Position numbers and translations under genes: made by a program
Notes under the pieces: generated by a model
The model's input: the letters and a program-made list of their open reading frames with translations, nothing else
The model's database searches: none
Told to the model about the DNA's origin: nothing
Origin: Chloranthus sessilifolius
Lineage: Eukaryota; Streptophyta; Magnoliopsida; Chloranthales; Chloranthaceae
DNA length: 64,000 nt
Assembly: GCA_021018995.1 (NCBI GenBank)
Contig: CM037586.1
Span: forward strand, 3,818,328 to 3,882,327
Direction: 5' to 3'
Part shown: positions 32,918 to 45,956 of the stretch, one piece after another
How positions within the stretch are numbered: position 1 is the stretch's first letter
Layout of the letters: each line of letters opens with the position of its first letter

Positions 32918-35569
32918 TCACGCCCTAACCTCACCCTTAGACCTTATCCTTCTCTTCTTCGGACGGCCGGCTTGCTTTCGGCAATAATAGGGTGGTCTCA
33001 CTTTTATATTTTCAGGGAGTTGCTCTGCTTGGAACTCCCATTGACTTTTATCGAGGGTGGGAACCCATTGCTTGTCATATGTTTGTCTAAAGCAAGCGGT
33101 GAAAAACCAGTTCTCACAAAATTTATGGTAGTCGTAACTTCTTCGATTGATGGTTGCCACGGCATGGGAGCAAGGCAAGCCATGAATGTGCCAACGGCGG
33201 CAACTACAGGTCTTGTATTCCAAGTCGACGTGATGAATGAAATTTTCGGAATTGACTTGGAATTGATCGCACCCGTATGGTTGAGCTCTCTTTCTACCGG
33301 CCCATTGCAACACCTCTTCATGTGAGCGTATGCTTTCGGGCAGAGAAGGATGGTCCATTTCTCAGATATCTCTCTGCATTTTTAAAAATGATCGGCGACT
33401 TTCTCTCTAGTAGTTCTGATTAAGTCGATAATTGGTCTCTCTCGAGCTATCTTTAGCACGCTGTTTAAACTTTCGACAATATTCGTAGTGAATCGATCGC
33501 CTTCCTTCCATATGTGCTGCGCCAATGCTTCGGATCTATTTTCAAAATATATTCTATGGCACGAGAATCAACGGGGTCTTGCTTTATTTCGTTAATTAAA
33601 TAATCAAATTTCTCTTTCGAATATGCACGCGTCGCACCCTTCACATTGTTCCTGGGATACTTGTGCTGCAAATTTTGTGTCATATGCCGCATGCAGTAGT
33701 TGTGATATGCGTTAGGGAAGATACATTTCACCGCATTTATTAAATCCTTTGACCTGTCCGTGATAAATATGAGATCTTCGTTAAACCCACCTATCACGAA
33801 CGCACCTACCCGTTCAAGAAACCACATCCACGTATCCTCTTCTTCTAACTCGACCACGGCAAATGCTAACGGAAATATATGACCATTACCGTCTTACGCA
33901 GAGGCGATAAGTAGGATCTCTTCGAAACGTCCTCGTAGGTGTGTGCCGTCTACAAGCAATATGCGACGAAGTGTATTGCGATAGCTTCCGATGCATGGGC
34001 CAAAACTCCAAAAAAATCTTTGAAACTTACCGTCAAGAGTAAGTTGAAAGGATGTTTGTACATTAGGATCTACCCTCTCCATCTCCTTCACGTAGGCCGG
34101 TAGATCAACAAATTGTCCTTCCCAACTGCCTCTAATATCATTACGGGCAAGCTCTTTTCCCCTCCAAGCTTTTGCATATGAGATTTGCACATTATAAGCT
34201 TTTGTAATATCAAACATTATCGACGTCGGTGTGTAGTCGAATCCTTCCATAAGTTTATCCCGTACATAGTTCGCTACGAAGGAGATTGTTGCATTACGGT
34301 GACCGTGCGGTCCGATCTTAGCGGCTCCGCATGTGTGAGTACTATTGAATGTCTTGATTTGGAAAGAATCGAGCCCAGTCAATTTAGAAGCATGTATTCG
34401 CCACGAACAATCGGGTTCGTAGCATCCGGCTGTCACTCGATAACTAGCGGTCCTCAAAGGCCGAATTTGAAAGTTTTTCTCCACCACGTGTTCTTTCAAT
34501 GCTCTTTGAAATATTTGTTTGTCTCGAAAGATCTCTCCAATTTTAAACGTCCAATTCCGATATTCAGTTTCCACCTCTTCATCGAGAGTCGCATGTCTGA
34601 CATTTCGTAATCTCCGTCTACTAGGGGATTGTCAATGTCTCTCACAAAAATTTTTGGATCCTCTTTGATAAATCCATCCGGTTCACCTTCATATTCTTCT
34701 TCTAAGGTATCTTCATTCATGGCTTGAGGATGACTACGCCATTCATTAGCGGTGTTCTCGGGTGGTTGACTAGATCCTTCACTGAAGGGGTTCTGATGTG
34801 ATTGACCGGATCCTTCACAGAATGGATAATGGCGTGGTTGGCTAGGCCCTTCACCGAAGGGGTGCTCATGTGTATGGGCATGGGGTTGAGTTACTCCGGT
34901 AATTCCCATCGATGGCATGGTAGAACATAAGTCTTGAGTAAACCAAGTTGTCCATCCACCGGGGAAGATATGACTGAAATCATTGGTATCCACCACCCTT
35001 TCTGAAGTATAGTCTAACCATTGACTACATTGTTGTGACCCATGCATGTATTTTACTGGGTCATCATACGACTCAATCGGAGCATCGTTTAAATCAAATG
35101 TTGCTTTCCCTCTGCCATCGTTCGCCGCAATATAACCGTCATCGCCTAACGGGACGGTATCGTATACAATTTCATCCTCAAACTTACATGGCTGAAATGA
35201 ATGAGTCACAAAATCAGTCCCGCCGAGATTTACTTGTTCAGCTTCAACTGGGAAGGATGACGGTTCCTTAATGATGAATACTTTTATGACGTCCACTCCG
35301 AATTTATAAAATATAAATAATGTAGCCAAATCATCAGAGTCCAAAATGTCGACAACCATAGGCGTATTCACTATCTTCATATGAAACTTTGTGGAAACTG
35401 TTTCATCCGCCTTCGCAAAACTGACAACAGACATTCGCCTTATGAATTGTTCATAAGAAATTTCAATTGAAATGTTAATAAGCCTCCACCGACCACCTTG
35501 ATACAAGCCATCATCGTTTACGAGAAGGCCATCATAGTGACAAAGAAGAGGAATCCTCACATCCGTCAT
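32918..35569 (-). pseudogene. mudrA: MURA/FAR1-type transposase of MULE-K
   Basis: ATG at 35569 (MTDVRIPLLCHYDGLLVN). The N-terminal part up to 34500 is followed, after a frameshift near 34550, by the MuDR domain (FRDKQIFQRALKEHVVEKN, ...CSWRIHASKL...HTCG). The DDE core starts RRILLVDGTHLRG (first Asp), with a TAA at 33891-33893 in frame (SA-stop-DGNGHIFPLAFAVVE), then FITDRSKDLI (second Asp). A shift near 33500 precedes RFTTNIVESLNSVLK, and a TAA follows near 33390. The C terminus has a SWIM zinc finger, CSCRRWHIHGLPCSH. The order and length (about 880 residues) match autonomous MULE transposases. Four breaks make it inactive. Confidence 0.92.
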
Positions 35570-35639
35570 CGTCTGTTTAAGAATGAGAAGGAAGGGTCAT
35601 AAGACTGATGAAACAAAAAAGAAAAGACGACTATAAATC

Positions 35640-35915
35640 TTAGTCGATTGCAAATACAATCGTCATCGACTCCATATAGAATCGATGCCGATTGCCAATA
35701 CAATCGGCATCGACTCCATATAGAATCGATATCGATTGTATACACAATCGATATCGATTGCAAATACAATCGTCATCGACTCTATATAGAGTCGATATCG
35801 ATTGTATACACAATTGGCATCGACTCTATATGGAGTCGATGCCGATTGTATTTGCAATCGATATCGACTCTATATGGAGTCGATGACGATTGTATTTGCA
35901 ATCGATATATATTTT
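35640..35915. repeat. MULE-K palindrome array 7
   Basis: Between the mudrA start and the right TIR, i.e. in the transposase promoter. Units alternate among atcgtcatcgact, atcgatgccgatt, atcgatatcgatt, about 22 bp apart. The open reading frames here on both strands are a by-product of the repeat. Confidence 0.93.
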
Positions 35916-36295
35916 TAAAAAACGTATCGAAGGATACAAAGACCTTTCATATACTACACGAATAGGAGATACTGCATCACTAAGAGACACTAATAAACTG
36001 AAAATGGGGTTAAGCAGGATACCTCGCGTCGCAAGGACAAAGTTCAGGGTCTTTTTGCCACAATGAAGAAATGCAGGGCCTTCTTCTCCCAAGCCTTTGT
36101 TTTCTTCTTCGAAATAGCATTTCGGAGCAGATCAGACTAAGTAAGGAGACTTCGTCTAGGGTTTTAACCTCTAACTTTTTTACAGGATAAAATGAGGAAG
36201 AAGAGGATGCTTTGTTGGTTAAAGAAGGTCATAGAAGGGGGTAATTTGGACCTTTTACTCTCCTTAGGGTTGGCTAGGCTTGGAGCTGGTTTGTC

Positions 36296-36367
36296 TGGGT
36301 AAAAGTGAAACTATAGGGCTTCTGACGTAAAAGGCGTACCTGACAGGGCCGGTCAGGTAAATTTCCC
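36296..36367 (-). repeat. Right terminal inverted repeat of MULE-K
   Basis: tttgtctgggtaaaagtgaa ... ggtcaggtaaatttccc, inverse of 26727-26800. Followed by aattattaa, the 9-bp duplication. Confidence 0.92.
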
Positions 36368-36376
36368 AATTATTAA

Positions 36377-37123
36377 TGATAGGCGGTTTTTGATAGAAAA
36401 TATCGCAGCAGCTTATATAGCTTGACATGACTGACTTCATCGCTTGGGACCTACTCCACGCAGATAAGGTCTTTTCTTTTTATCGTAACAAAAGTTTCGT
36501 AATATATACATTACAATAAATTTAATGCTAATTAAATTACCCGTAATATTTTATTGCATGTAATTTTCTTTCATAATATGAACACTTTTTTCGCTATAAT
36601 TTTATCTCATGAAAACATTTTTTTATAACCATTATAGATTATATTGAAAAAAACAACTTACGTAAAAGTAGAAATGAGATAGTTTTATGATGGAGTCGTT
36701 GGGTGAGTTGTTGAAAAATTGCAAATAATTTTCTTGCATTACGAGGCCCTCGACTCGTAAGCCAAAAAAATTACCTACAATGACTACAGTATATTGTATG
36801 GGTGGATGCCCCTAAAAACTACACATTACACGTGATTTCTCTTGATTATGGTGAAACAAACATGCCTTTAATCACGTTGCACCACATAAACTACCTGCAA
36901 TATTGTCTATCCCCAAGCCTGCCTATAATATAACACTATCCTTTTTTTTAGCCCATGCCATAAGGAGAGCCTCCCGAGTTCAGGCTCGCTCCGAGCTTAG
37001 TTATGAGCATATATTTTCATCATCATTTATTAAAGCACTATTCCACTTATTTGCGGTTTGTCTTTGAGTCCTATTTTTCCATTTATTTTTAATTTTTATA
37101 CTATTTTTCCATTTAATTTTGAG
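36377..37123. other. AT-rich intergenic sequence, nothing recognised
   Basis: No ORF with a domain, no paired repeat seen. AT-rich. Confidence 0.5.
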
Positions 37124-37278
37124 GGCAATGGTTAGGTCAAATTGCTTGAATTGGATTTTGGGTTCAATCATATTTGTTGCTCTTGGATAAGAGAAAATTT
37201 TGACTTAATGTCGTCTTATGAAAATAGAAACTATGGAGTTAAGATTTTTAGTTCAATCAATTAGACCTAACCATTGCC
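37124..37278. mobile_element. Small MITE with TIR ggcaatggttaggtc
   Basis: 155 bp; the left end ggcaatggttaggtc is the exact inverse of the right end gacctaaccattgcc. No coding. The TSD is unclear, so the superfamily is open. Confidence 0.75.
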
Positions 37279-37424
37279 ATATTTTTAAATATTAGTACAC
37301 CCTTTCTAAACTGTAATTTTACAGTCTTTCATATCTCTTTTATAATTATATTATTTTTTAAATTAATTTTTTTTATTAAAATATGTCAAATGGTCTTTTA
37401 ATATAAATTGAAAGCTCCATAACT

Positions 37425-38115
37425 AAGGTATCAAAAATCGGCCGTTATCGATATATATAGGTCCCTAATATGTATAATGATAAGTATCGTTGAAAATAAA
37501 TGAGTGCAAACAAAGTTACCTCAATGACATTAGCTCCCTAGGCGTTTTATAAATAGTCTCGGACATTTTGCCGTTTCGTCAAATGCAACAAATGAAATAC
37601 AACAAATGCGTATGTTAGGGCCGCGCCTTATAAATAGTCTGAGGCGGTTTGCCCTTTTGTCCAAAAACAATAAATGCCTCTATCACGATTCTTTCGGTCA
37701 AATAAGAAAGACAAGTCACAAGTCATTACGTATACCAACTACCAAGTAAGGACAAAATTTAACATCAGCTATTGTGCCTTATACCTTTTACATTGCTTCT
37801 ATGTTGGATACTCATGATATCAAAATAAATCAGAAGTATTCAACTAAATGGAATGTCAAAGAGGAGAGAGTCAAAGAGGAGAGAGAGAGAGTCGAGTTAT
37901 TATATGTTTTGGATTGCGCTGCCGATATTGTCATCAGTCATAGACTGCACATGTTCCGTGTGTACGAAGGTAGTAAAGAATTGAGCTACAGTGAAATAAT
38001 TTTTTATATTTAAAAAATTAATGGCGGACTGGTGGTATAAGCCGATACGTATCTGCCGAGTTGTATCAGCTTCCAGCAAACCAATATTCGAGACCGATAC
38101 CGATTTTAATACCTT
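37425..38115. mobile_element. Non-autonomous DNA element, TIR aaggtatcaaaaatcgg
   Basis: The left end aaggtatcaaaaatcgg and the right end accgattttaatacctt are inverse with one or two differences. About 690 bp, no transposase. A second member starts at 48303. Inside, the block aggcgttttataaatagtct / attttgccgtttcgtc is repeated at 37537-37600 and 37622-37680. Confidence 0.65.
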
Positions 38116-38757
38116 GTCCTTAACAATTTATAAACAATTTAATTTCAAGATATTTTCATAAAACATTTTTCAATTATAAATATATATTTATTTTATGTAT
38201 TTTAATATTATATATGTATGTGTAGGGGTGCCAAGTCAAAGCTCAACCAAATTTAATGTGGGCCAAATCATGCTTAGGACAGCTTGGGTTTCGGGCCAAG
38301 CTTACACACCCAAAAAGCCTGCTATTTCTAGGTCGGGTTAAGACCGTAATTCGGGCCAGCTCAATCAATTGAGAGCCCTATCGAACTTGTTTGAGAGCGA
38401 TCCCTCACGCACCTTGTGATTATGTATGGTATTCGCTTTGATCCGAACGAAGAATTAGAATGGGTCATTTTTGTACATAAACCATTTTTCATCTACCGTT
38501 ATGATTGATTTGATGACCATGATTTGAAGATCTCCATTATCACAGATTGGGACGTAGAAACATTTCTATCATGTGATTTAAAGGAGTCTGACACCTTTAA
38601 AATGAACAGTTAAAACTGATTTTAGAGATTTATATGTAGTTGTTCATTTTAAAAGCATTTGATTACTTTGAAAAGCATTTGATCACTTTGAACCACATAT
38701 ATGGGAAATCCGATGCAACCTCGACCCACTAGATCTTTGAATCAGGTTGGGCACCCT
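38116..38757. other. Flank of the hAT-like element, gggc/ggtcggg-rich repeat
   Basis: Contains taggggtgccaagtcaaagc and phrases such as ttgggtttcgggccaagc, typical of small non-autonomous elements, and it continues in kind after 47049 (gggtcgggtcgggtcag). Probably one older repeat into which the hAT-like element inserted. No gene. Confidence 0.45.
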
Positions 38758-38982
38758 TAGGGATGCAAGCTTTGACTCAAATCAAGAAACTAAACCGAAA
38801 ACCGACTCAAACCGATCCGAACTGTATCGATTCTGGTTCGATTCGGTTTAGGGTGGCAAAATCAAGGTGGTAGGATGAGAAAATAAAAAAAATCGAGAAA
38901 ATACATTAAAAAAATAAAATAAATAGTAAAAATACCGAAACTGAATTGAAAAATAAGAAATATTTTGGTTTCGGTTTTAAAA

Positions 38983-41900
38983 ATGGGCTTTTATCCAAAT
39001 GGCGCCCTGTGCCTTTTTTTATTACCAAAAAAACGTATGCCATTGTTTTTACCTCTTCAGCGCCAATGCGTTCTCTGAACACCCCCCCCATGCCCTAGAA
39101 ATCCATGCACCACCCTTTAATTGTTTACAATATTACCCCTTTTATTAAACCCCCTCATAAGCCACTTAAATATCAAATTTTCCATTAATATAAAGCCTAT
39201 AAAGCCTCCATTCGAAGCATATAAGGGTTCAAACTTATCTTCTCGTGTGAAAACGGTAAGTCAAAACCCTAATTTCGAAAAATTGCATTCTCCGCCATTC
39301 GTTGGGTGGCTAGAGCTCGGATCTCGAGATCTCTCAAGACCAGCGCCTTGTATTGACCTAGCTCTTCCAAATTAAAAGGCACCAATTCACTAGCATTCCC
39401 TACTTCAAGACCAAAAGCTTTAAGGTAGTTATTGTTACCTCTACAATTTTTTTTTGTTTCCCGTCATAATCTTCTCATTTATTTGGTTTCTGAGATTTTT
39501 CCCTCCAAAAGTTTTTGTTTCTCATCATTTTGGGGGTCATTGGGGATGGATCCTTGGGATTTATTTTTCTCCAGTGTTCGTGCACACCAGGCGTTTGCGA
39601 AAATGCTTATGAGTGGTTCAGCTGTTTAGCCATTACTCATTGGTGGAGAGTCCATTTGCCTCAGAGGTTGGACATGTAAACCATCTTCCCTGGGTGTTCA
39701 CACTTCAATTTCTAGCTTCTCAAATTTTAATTTGAAGTTGAGAACAGGAGCCATGCGAATTAGAAGAAAGACTTAGACGTTTTTGCAATGACTCTTTTTC
39801 AGCTCCCCGTTAGAGTTGGATACCATTTGATTAATCTGATGATAGAGCATTCATACTGGGGTTTTTTATAGTAACATTTATAAAGTTTTATTGGCCCAGT
39901 AGTTCTTTAAGATGAATATGCTGGCGAAGGTAGATTGACCTTTTTATTAAGAGCATTTCCTTTTTCATTTTTGCCTCTTTCTACATCATATAATATGATC
40001 CATCCCCCACATTTCAATGTTAGACAGTAATGATACTGAAACTGACCTTTTACAATCTTTGTTTGTGGAGGGAACCATAAGTTGGAATATTTGCAATATT
40101 CAAGGATGAAGAAATCTCTGTTTGCCTTTTCTTGAATCCTTTTTCCATTCAAGACTACGGTGCTGTTATGAATGGGTAATTTTTGGTGTTGTGTCTTTTG
40201 GTTGGGTGTTCTGGTTTAGTATCTTGCTTCTTTTGTTGGGTTGGTTGATGATTTGCTTGGTTGTTTTTTATGGTTTCGAGATTGCAGGCTTGTTTGTGTT
40301 CTTGGTCACTTGTTTTGGGGTCCTACTTTAATTGGTGGGCTCATGTGTCCCTTTGTATGGATGAGGTCCCATCAACCTCTTATGTCAATGAGAAGTTGAA
40401 ATAGAGTTATGGGTTTTAGGTTGTGCATATAAATTGTTTGATGAAGTGCTTGAGAGAAGCATGAATAAGTAAAAATAATTTTTATTAAGGTTGTTGGATA
40501 TGAATTCACTAATCCAAATCTCCATAGAGCAGTTAGCACATAATTTTTTGTGACCCCATATTTATTTGACCATGTCTCTTATATATGGATATTGAATAGC
40601 CTTATGAATTGATATGAACAAAGAGTCTTTCAAATCCATTTTGTGGTTATGTTAAAAAGTCTAATTAGGTTTTAGTTATAAGCCTACCAATAAAGTAGTT
40701 TCCTTATATGTTAGGGCTTGGTTGGGTGGAGTGGTTGAAAGGGTTTAGGAGTCAATTGTACCTTTATATGTATGTAACATGGGCAATGACTACTGAGAAC
40801 TAGGAATTAAGAAATAACATATCTACCAGTTTGTTTAAGGGCCTTTTACACAATGGCGCCCTGCACCTTTTTTTATCACCAAAAAAAGGTGAGATGAAAA
40901 CTTTTAACCTTAGTTGAATGTGAAAAAGGTGAACTTTTAAAACAGGTGAACTTGTAAGTTTTAACTAATAGTATGATGGCCTATTTGTTTTTTAGTTAAA
41001 AACATTAGGAAACATCTCAAATACAACTCTCAAGCCTTAAAGGGCAATTTAGTCGTATTCCTACAATGTGAGGGGTAGAAGTTTTTACCAAACAGAAAAC
41101 AACTCTTGCAATTGGTTTTGAAGACCCAAAAGCTCTCAAACAAACCACTTTTCAGCAACAACAATCCTGATAGGAGGTTCTTCTAATATGAGTGCTTTGC
41201 TATATCACTTCTTTAAAGAACATAACTACACCAAACAGGGATTAGTGTTTTAGTGGTGCAAGACGTAGTATTTGTTAACTTTCTGCAAGTATTCAAAGGA
41301 ATACTTTCCTCTAGGTTTTCGAAGGCTGGACTCAAAATTTGGGATCTCTTGAAGCGTCTCACTCTAATCAGCTATGTACCAAATCTACCTGTCCATCTCC
41401 TTCAATATGGTAACAATTGTTAGATAACTCTTTAGGTTGGCTCGGGAAGACTGTGGAAATAGTTTTTAAGTTTATTAATTTTTTGTTGATTATATGTTCA
41501 AATTTGAATTTTTAATTTACTTTGAAATAAATAAATATATTGTTGTTGCGTTCTTAGTGAATACAACATTTACAATGCCTACACAAGTCTTTCCTTTTAA
41601 AAGAGAAGTATTGTTATATAGCGGATTACATTTTGTGCTCAACTTTTAAATAGAAGCTGGGGAGCCAATTAGTGAACTTTTTTTTTTCTGAATGGTGTGG
41701 GATTCATGAACATGTTAAGGTGTAGTTGTATTCATTGAGAATACCCCATTTTACTCTATTATTTTCTAATTGTTAGTTATGTATCAAAGAATTTAGTTAC
41801 TTGGAGTATGGGATAGTCGGACCTAATAAGGTCTATAAAATGTTGCTAATAATTGGGTACCCTCAGAAAATGATTGAATAGAGATTTCAAGGGGCCAGGG

Positions 41901-42400
41901 AAATTGGGCCTAAAATCCTAGCACGATCCCAACCTACATATTAATTTTAAAATCTTGGCACGATCCTAAAATCCTGAATGGAGTAAATGGGATGGGCCTA
42001 ACCAAACAGAGTCGATCTACGTCCTTTTGGATCCCAGGTTAAGGCAATCGACCCTCCTACGTGCAAGGGCAATTGAATAAAATCCGTAGGCACCAAATGT
42101 CACCTTGAGATTTTATCAGATATAAATGATATGTCACTTATGAATGGATTATATAAGGAAGCAAGAGCCTCTGCAACTTACAAAATGCATCATACTCGTA
42201 AATCAATTTTGACTTGTTGATTGACAAGTGGAATACAATTTAACTCAAATTTGATTGAAGAGTATAAATATACTCCTCTAGTAAACCATTGAAAGGTTGA
42301 TTTTGAGGTATATATGCCATGAATTTGGTACACTTAAATAATTGGGCTTTTTACATAATGGCGCCCTGCGCCTTTTTTTATCCCAAAAAAAACTTGTGCT
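38983..42400 (+). repeat. Three dispersed copies of a ~50-bp repeat with atggcgccctg
   Basis: Copies at about 38985-39030, 40846-40890 and 42344-42395: gggc(t/c)tttta..ca.aatggcgccctg.(g/a)cc, then tttttttat and accaaaaaaa. The spacing is ~1.86 and ~1.50 kb. A related inverted form (gggcgccaactggtaata) stands near 46853. The DNA between the copies has no recognised genes. Confidence 0.75.
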
Positions 42401-43090
42401 TATTTTGTTAATATAATAAGAACTAATGAGAACTATGCATTAAGAAAAAAACTCTTCGTGTGAATTGGAAAGTTGATCACCTTGTAACAAATAAAATTTA
42501 TTTTATTATTTAAACATATCAAGCTTTCATTTTTTACCATATGTGTGATATCCTAGCAACCAATACCAGAGTGAGGTTTCAAGAACCCAATGACACGTAC
42601 ATATTAAGATTTCATAGAAGTTTCCTACCATATCAGTCATATTTCATTATGTTATTGGAGCATATATATGTGAAGTTATATACGTGATAAAAAATAAATT
42701 CTACGTTACAAGTGTTTGTGCATAATGATGTGGACTTCCTCAAAAAACTCAATTAGTGAAAAAAACTTCACAAAAAAAAGGACTTTTTTATTTTCGTCAT
42801 TGGTGCTTTTAGTCACTTGATTCTTAATTAATGACTCATATCTTTAGTCCATGTTTAATCTTTTAACACAAGTTGTCAAAGATGATTCCTTAGGAAAACT
42901 ATTGTTTTGAAATTGAATGGTGCTTTTAGTTTTAAAGCATTAGGTAGTAACGATAGAAGCTATAATTGATTGGTACAATACATTGTTTAGATACGACAAA
43001 TGTCAAAGAAAATGGTATGTTATGACCACATCTTATGTTGGTCATTTATTGCGCCTAGTATATTTACTGTAGCAATACTCACATTTATAT

Positions 43091-44221
43091 ATGTCTTTAA
43101 ATGAATGTGTTCAGGAATATAATGCATATAGTCCAAGTAGAGTCAATCATTTTATTTCTTCTCTCCAAAATTTCGAAAAGGACACCCTTATGCCAACATC
43201 CTTTGAACCCCTTCTCGAGCTCGCCAATGTACTCACATGCTGTAGTCTCATTTATTTTTTGATCAAGATGGTTAATTTTGTAAACGAATGATTTGTCACA
43301 GGCGGTAAGCGCATATATTTTCATATCTATGAAATGGCTGTGATTACTGACCTAGATATGGTTGATAGGCAGAGTAAAGTTGATAAGAAAGTCGGCGAAG
43401 ATGAAGTTAAACTATTTTGTTGTAAATATTTTGGTAAGAAGAAAGAAATTGCGAGGAACGAAATTGAGAATATTCTCATGAATTTAAATTTCGTAAAAAA
43501 CCTTGATGACTTCAGAAGACTATCTTTATTGTATTTTCTTGTGACTTTTTTTATACCAAACAAAGAACAAATTATCAACATAGAGTACGTATATATGATT
43601 TACGACATTGGGGAATTCAACAATATTGCATGGGGGAAGATTGTATACGATGAACTATTGAAAGGTTTAAAGATCTGTTCGAAGAAGTTTAAATTATATA
43701 AAAAACACACTCATTTGAATGGTTGTGTACGCCCATTTGGTACTTTTATCCTTTGTAGTTTTAATTGTTGGTTGGGAAAAATCTTTGCATAGTTATTTTT
43801 TGAAGCTCGTACTGTAATTCAGGTATGGGCACTTTTACGTATCCCTATCTTAGCTCCTCATTTCATACAGTCGAGGATTCCAAGGTACCAGAGGTACTCT
43901 ACATTTTTACCGCTCAAACGCGAAATGTACGAATGCGCGTTGAGAAGTACCGATGTAAGATGGCTTATAACCCTAAAACCGAATTCCTGTTGTATTTGTG
44001 TTTTGTTTTATAGTAGTTTATCTCTTTGATGTAATATATATATTTTTTCACAGGCGACAGTTGAGATTAAAGTCTCACCTGAGGAATCAAGGATCACTGT
44101 CATTCGCAAATCCTTAAATGCAAGAAGACTAGAAAAGAATAAAGCCGATTTCTTGGTGAAGCGAGTCAGAAGTTTAGAGAAAGAGGTTCGATTCTTGAAG
44201 AAAGGATATGTCGAGCTGAAG
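43091..44221 (+). pseudogene. DUF1985 plus coiled-coil gene inside the hAT-like element
   Basis: The frame 43091-43792 is open except for a TGA at 43289-43291: NHFISSLQNFEKDTLMPTSF, MAVITDLDMVD, LSLLYFLVTFFIPNKEQ, YDIGEFNNIAWGKIVYDEL, NGCVRPFGTFILC, the DUF1985 layout seen in MULE-K. After TTCAG near 43821 comes VWALLRIPILAPHF and YQRYSTFLPLKREMYEC in a second exon. A third exon, 44053-44221, is bounded by ttttttcacag and gtaagg and gives a coiled coil (RSLEKEVRFLKKGYVELK). No Ulp1 part is seen. It may be captured by the hAT element or part of a nested MULE whose ends are gone. Confidence 0.72.
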
Positions 44222-45956
44222 GTAAGGAAAGGAAAAGGATGCATCCTTTTTGTTCATGCTTTTATTCTCTCTTTCTTTGTTTCCGTCATTCGTCAATTCT
44301 TTAATGATATACCTATGTATCATTGGGCATCCTCAATTTGCAAGAAACATTTGATACACATCTTTATTGTTTTCAATGTCTATAGCCAAAAATTGGCCAC
44401 TCAAGGTACATGAGTATTTGAGAGTGAATTTACACTCCTCGCGTCCCATATTATTATCTCATACATATTTTTCACGAGTGCCTCGTATGTCATGTCGAAC
44501 TGATGCTTTAATTTCTTTTTTCCTCCAACATAGTTTGGTGACAAATCACATTTGTTCAATAATCCATCATAGAAACAAATCAACTAGACCATATCATTCA
44601 TAATTGGTTATATCCTGTTTAGTAAGAGATGACAATATGTTATACTACTTGTGACTTAAATTGGAAGTAAGAATTAATTTCTGATAATGATCATATATAA
44701 TGAATAGTAAAAGTTATGGATCCCAGACATTTCGTGAATTCCTCCACACAATCAATTTCAAAACATATGCCAATGTATTGTGACCCGCACATAATCAAAT
44801 TCAAAACATATGCCATCATGGACCTTCCAGTTGAGCTACAGGCACAACCCAAAGATAAGGATATTCTTTCAATGCCAAAATGAAAAATATTTTATAGAAA
44901 AGGCCGAGCATATGAAAAATATGAACATAAAGCAATAATCTTACTGATCCAACCCCCACTTTTATCTTCTTTTTTTTTGTCTTGCTTTTCCTGATCCATA
45001 GTTTGAAACTTCATAGTACAGAAGGATACAGACAGAAACCTAAGCTCGATTATAGCAACAATCAATGTAATAAAATCAGTTCTAATGGAAAGAGAACTTC
45101 CATGAAATAGGGACATAAATCACATATATCCAAAACAAAAGGAAATCAAATAGGATCTAAAGAGAATGTAGTGAAGGAGAAAGAAGAAGGAAAGATGAGA
45201 AGAATGGAAACGAAGAAGTCCAAGAAGAAGAAATACCTTAAGCCTCAAAAATAGACCCATTATTGGGTTATTGAGGCTTAAAGAAAGTCCATATCAAACA
45301 ATAAAAAAGAAGTTATGTGAGTCCTTAATGGATAACGTGATCACTTAATAAAATAAGAAGTCATGTGACTCACTTAAGTGGCCCATATTTTATTCAAATT
45401 TGATCACTCTCCAATTATAATGGTTTGTTTGGTTGAAAGTAAGCATTTGTTTATATGTTCATATATTTTTCTCTTTGAATTAAGCTTTGGTTTCATCTCT
45501 TTTGGATTCTTCTTCCTCTAATATCACCTCACATAAGAAAACAAAAAAGAAAGAAAAATTATAATCTCCAATGTTGGGATATCAAATGGCTAAGGCACTC
45601 TAAAAGATTAGAACTTCTATGGGCATCTACATTTTGACGTATATATTAAGAGACCTGAGCTTCTCTATATAGCAAGTGGGTACAAAAATGATTTATAGAT
45701 AATGTGTGACTAAACTCACAATTCAAAAAATCCTTAAGATAAACATTAAAAGTCCAAAAATGTTGTATACTAAACAGACCCAAGGTGTCAGCCCCGCTCC
45801 ATCCTATTTCTCATGTTTCATTTTCCAATTCACAAACCTCTTGCCCATACCACCAACTAGACCATGATTCACTAAGACTTCTTTGATGAAAGCATTTGGA
45901 TATTATTTAGTATTTTATTTATAGTTTTTTTTAAATTATTTCTGCAGTATAGATGT
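44222..45956. other. Interior of the hAT-like element, no gene recognised
   Basis: AT-rich. Short ORFs here show no domain and no similarity I recognise. Confidence 0.5.

Larger units (their letters stand above)
26727..36367. mobile_element. MULE-K: Mutator-like element with Ulp1 gene, 9-bp TSD
   Basis: 9641 bp. The left end aggaaatttacc... and right end ...ggtaaatttccc are inverted, and the inverted repeat continues inward over ~70 bp (acgccttttacgtcagaagc, ccctatagtttca, tttacccagacaaa). An exact 9-bp target duplication, aattattaa, lies at 26718-26726 and 36368-36376, which is diagnostic for Mutator. It holds a mudrA transposase on minus (32918-35569) and, convergent with it, a multi-exon DUF1985/Ulp1 gene on plus. 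It resembles the Ulp1-carrying Kaonashi-type MULEs of Arabidopsis and other plants. All long noncoding stretches are filled with CG-bounded palindrome arrays. Confidence 0.95.

Noticed and set aside
27083..35915. CRISPR-like repeat arrays
   Set aside because: Units are short palindromes with AT-rich, non-unique spacers in a plant transposon; no cas genes.
35648..35965. Open reading frames on both strands with repeating peptides (e.g. YNRHRL, IESISIVYTIDID)
   Set aside because: They are translations of palindrome array 7; a 22-bp unit with no stop in the frame yields repeat peptides on both strands.
39121..40331. Small plus-strand ORFs inside the hAT-like element as host gene exons
   Set aside because: No domain, poor codon texture and no splice-linked partners.
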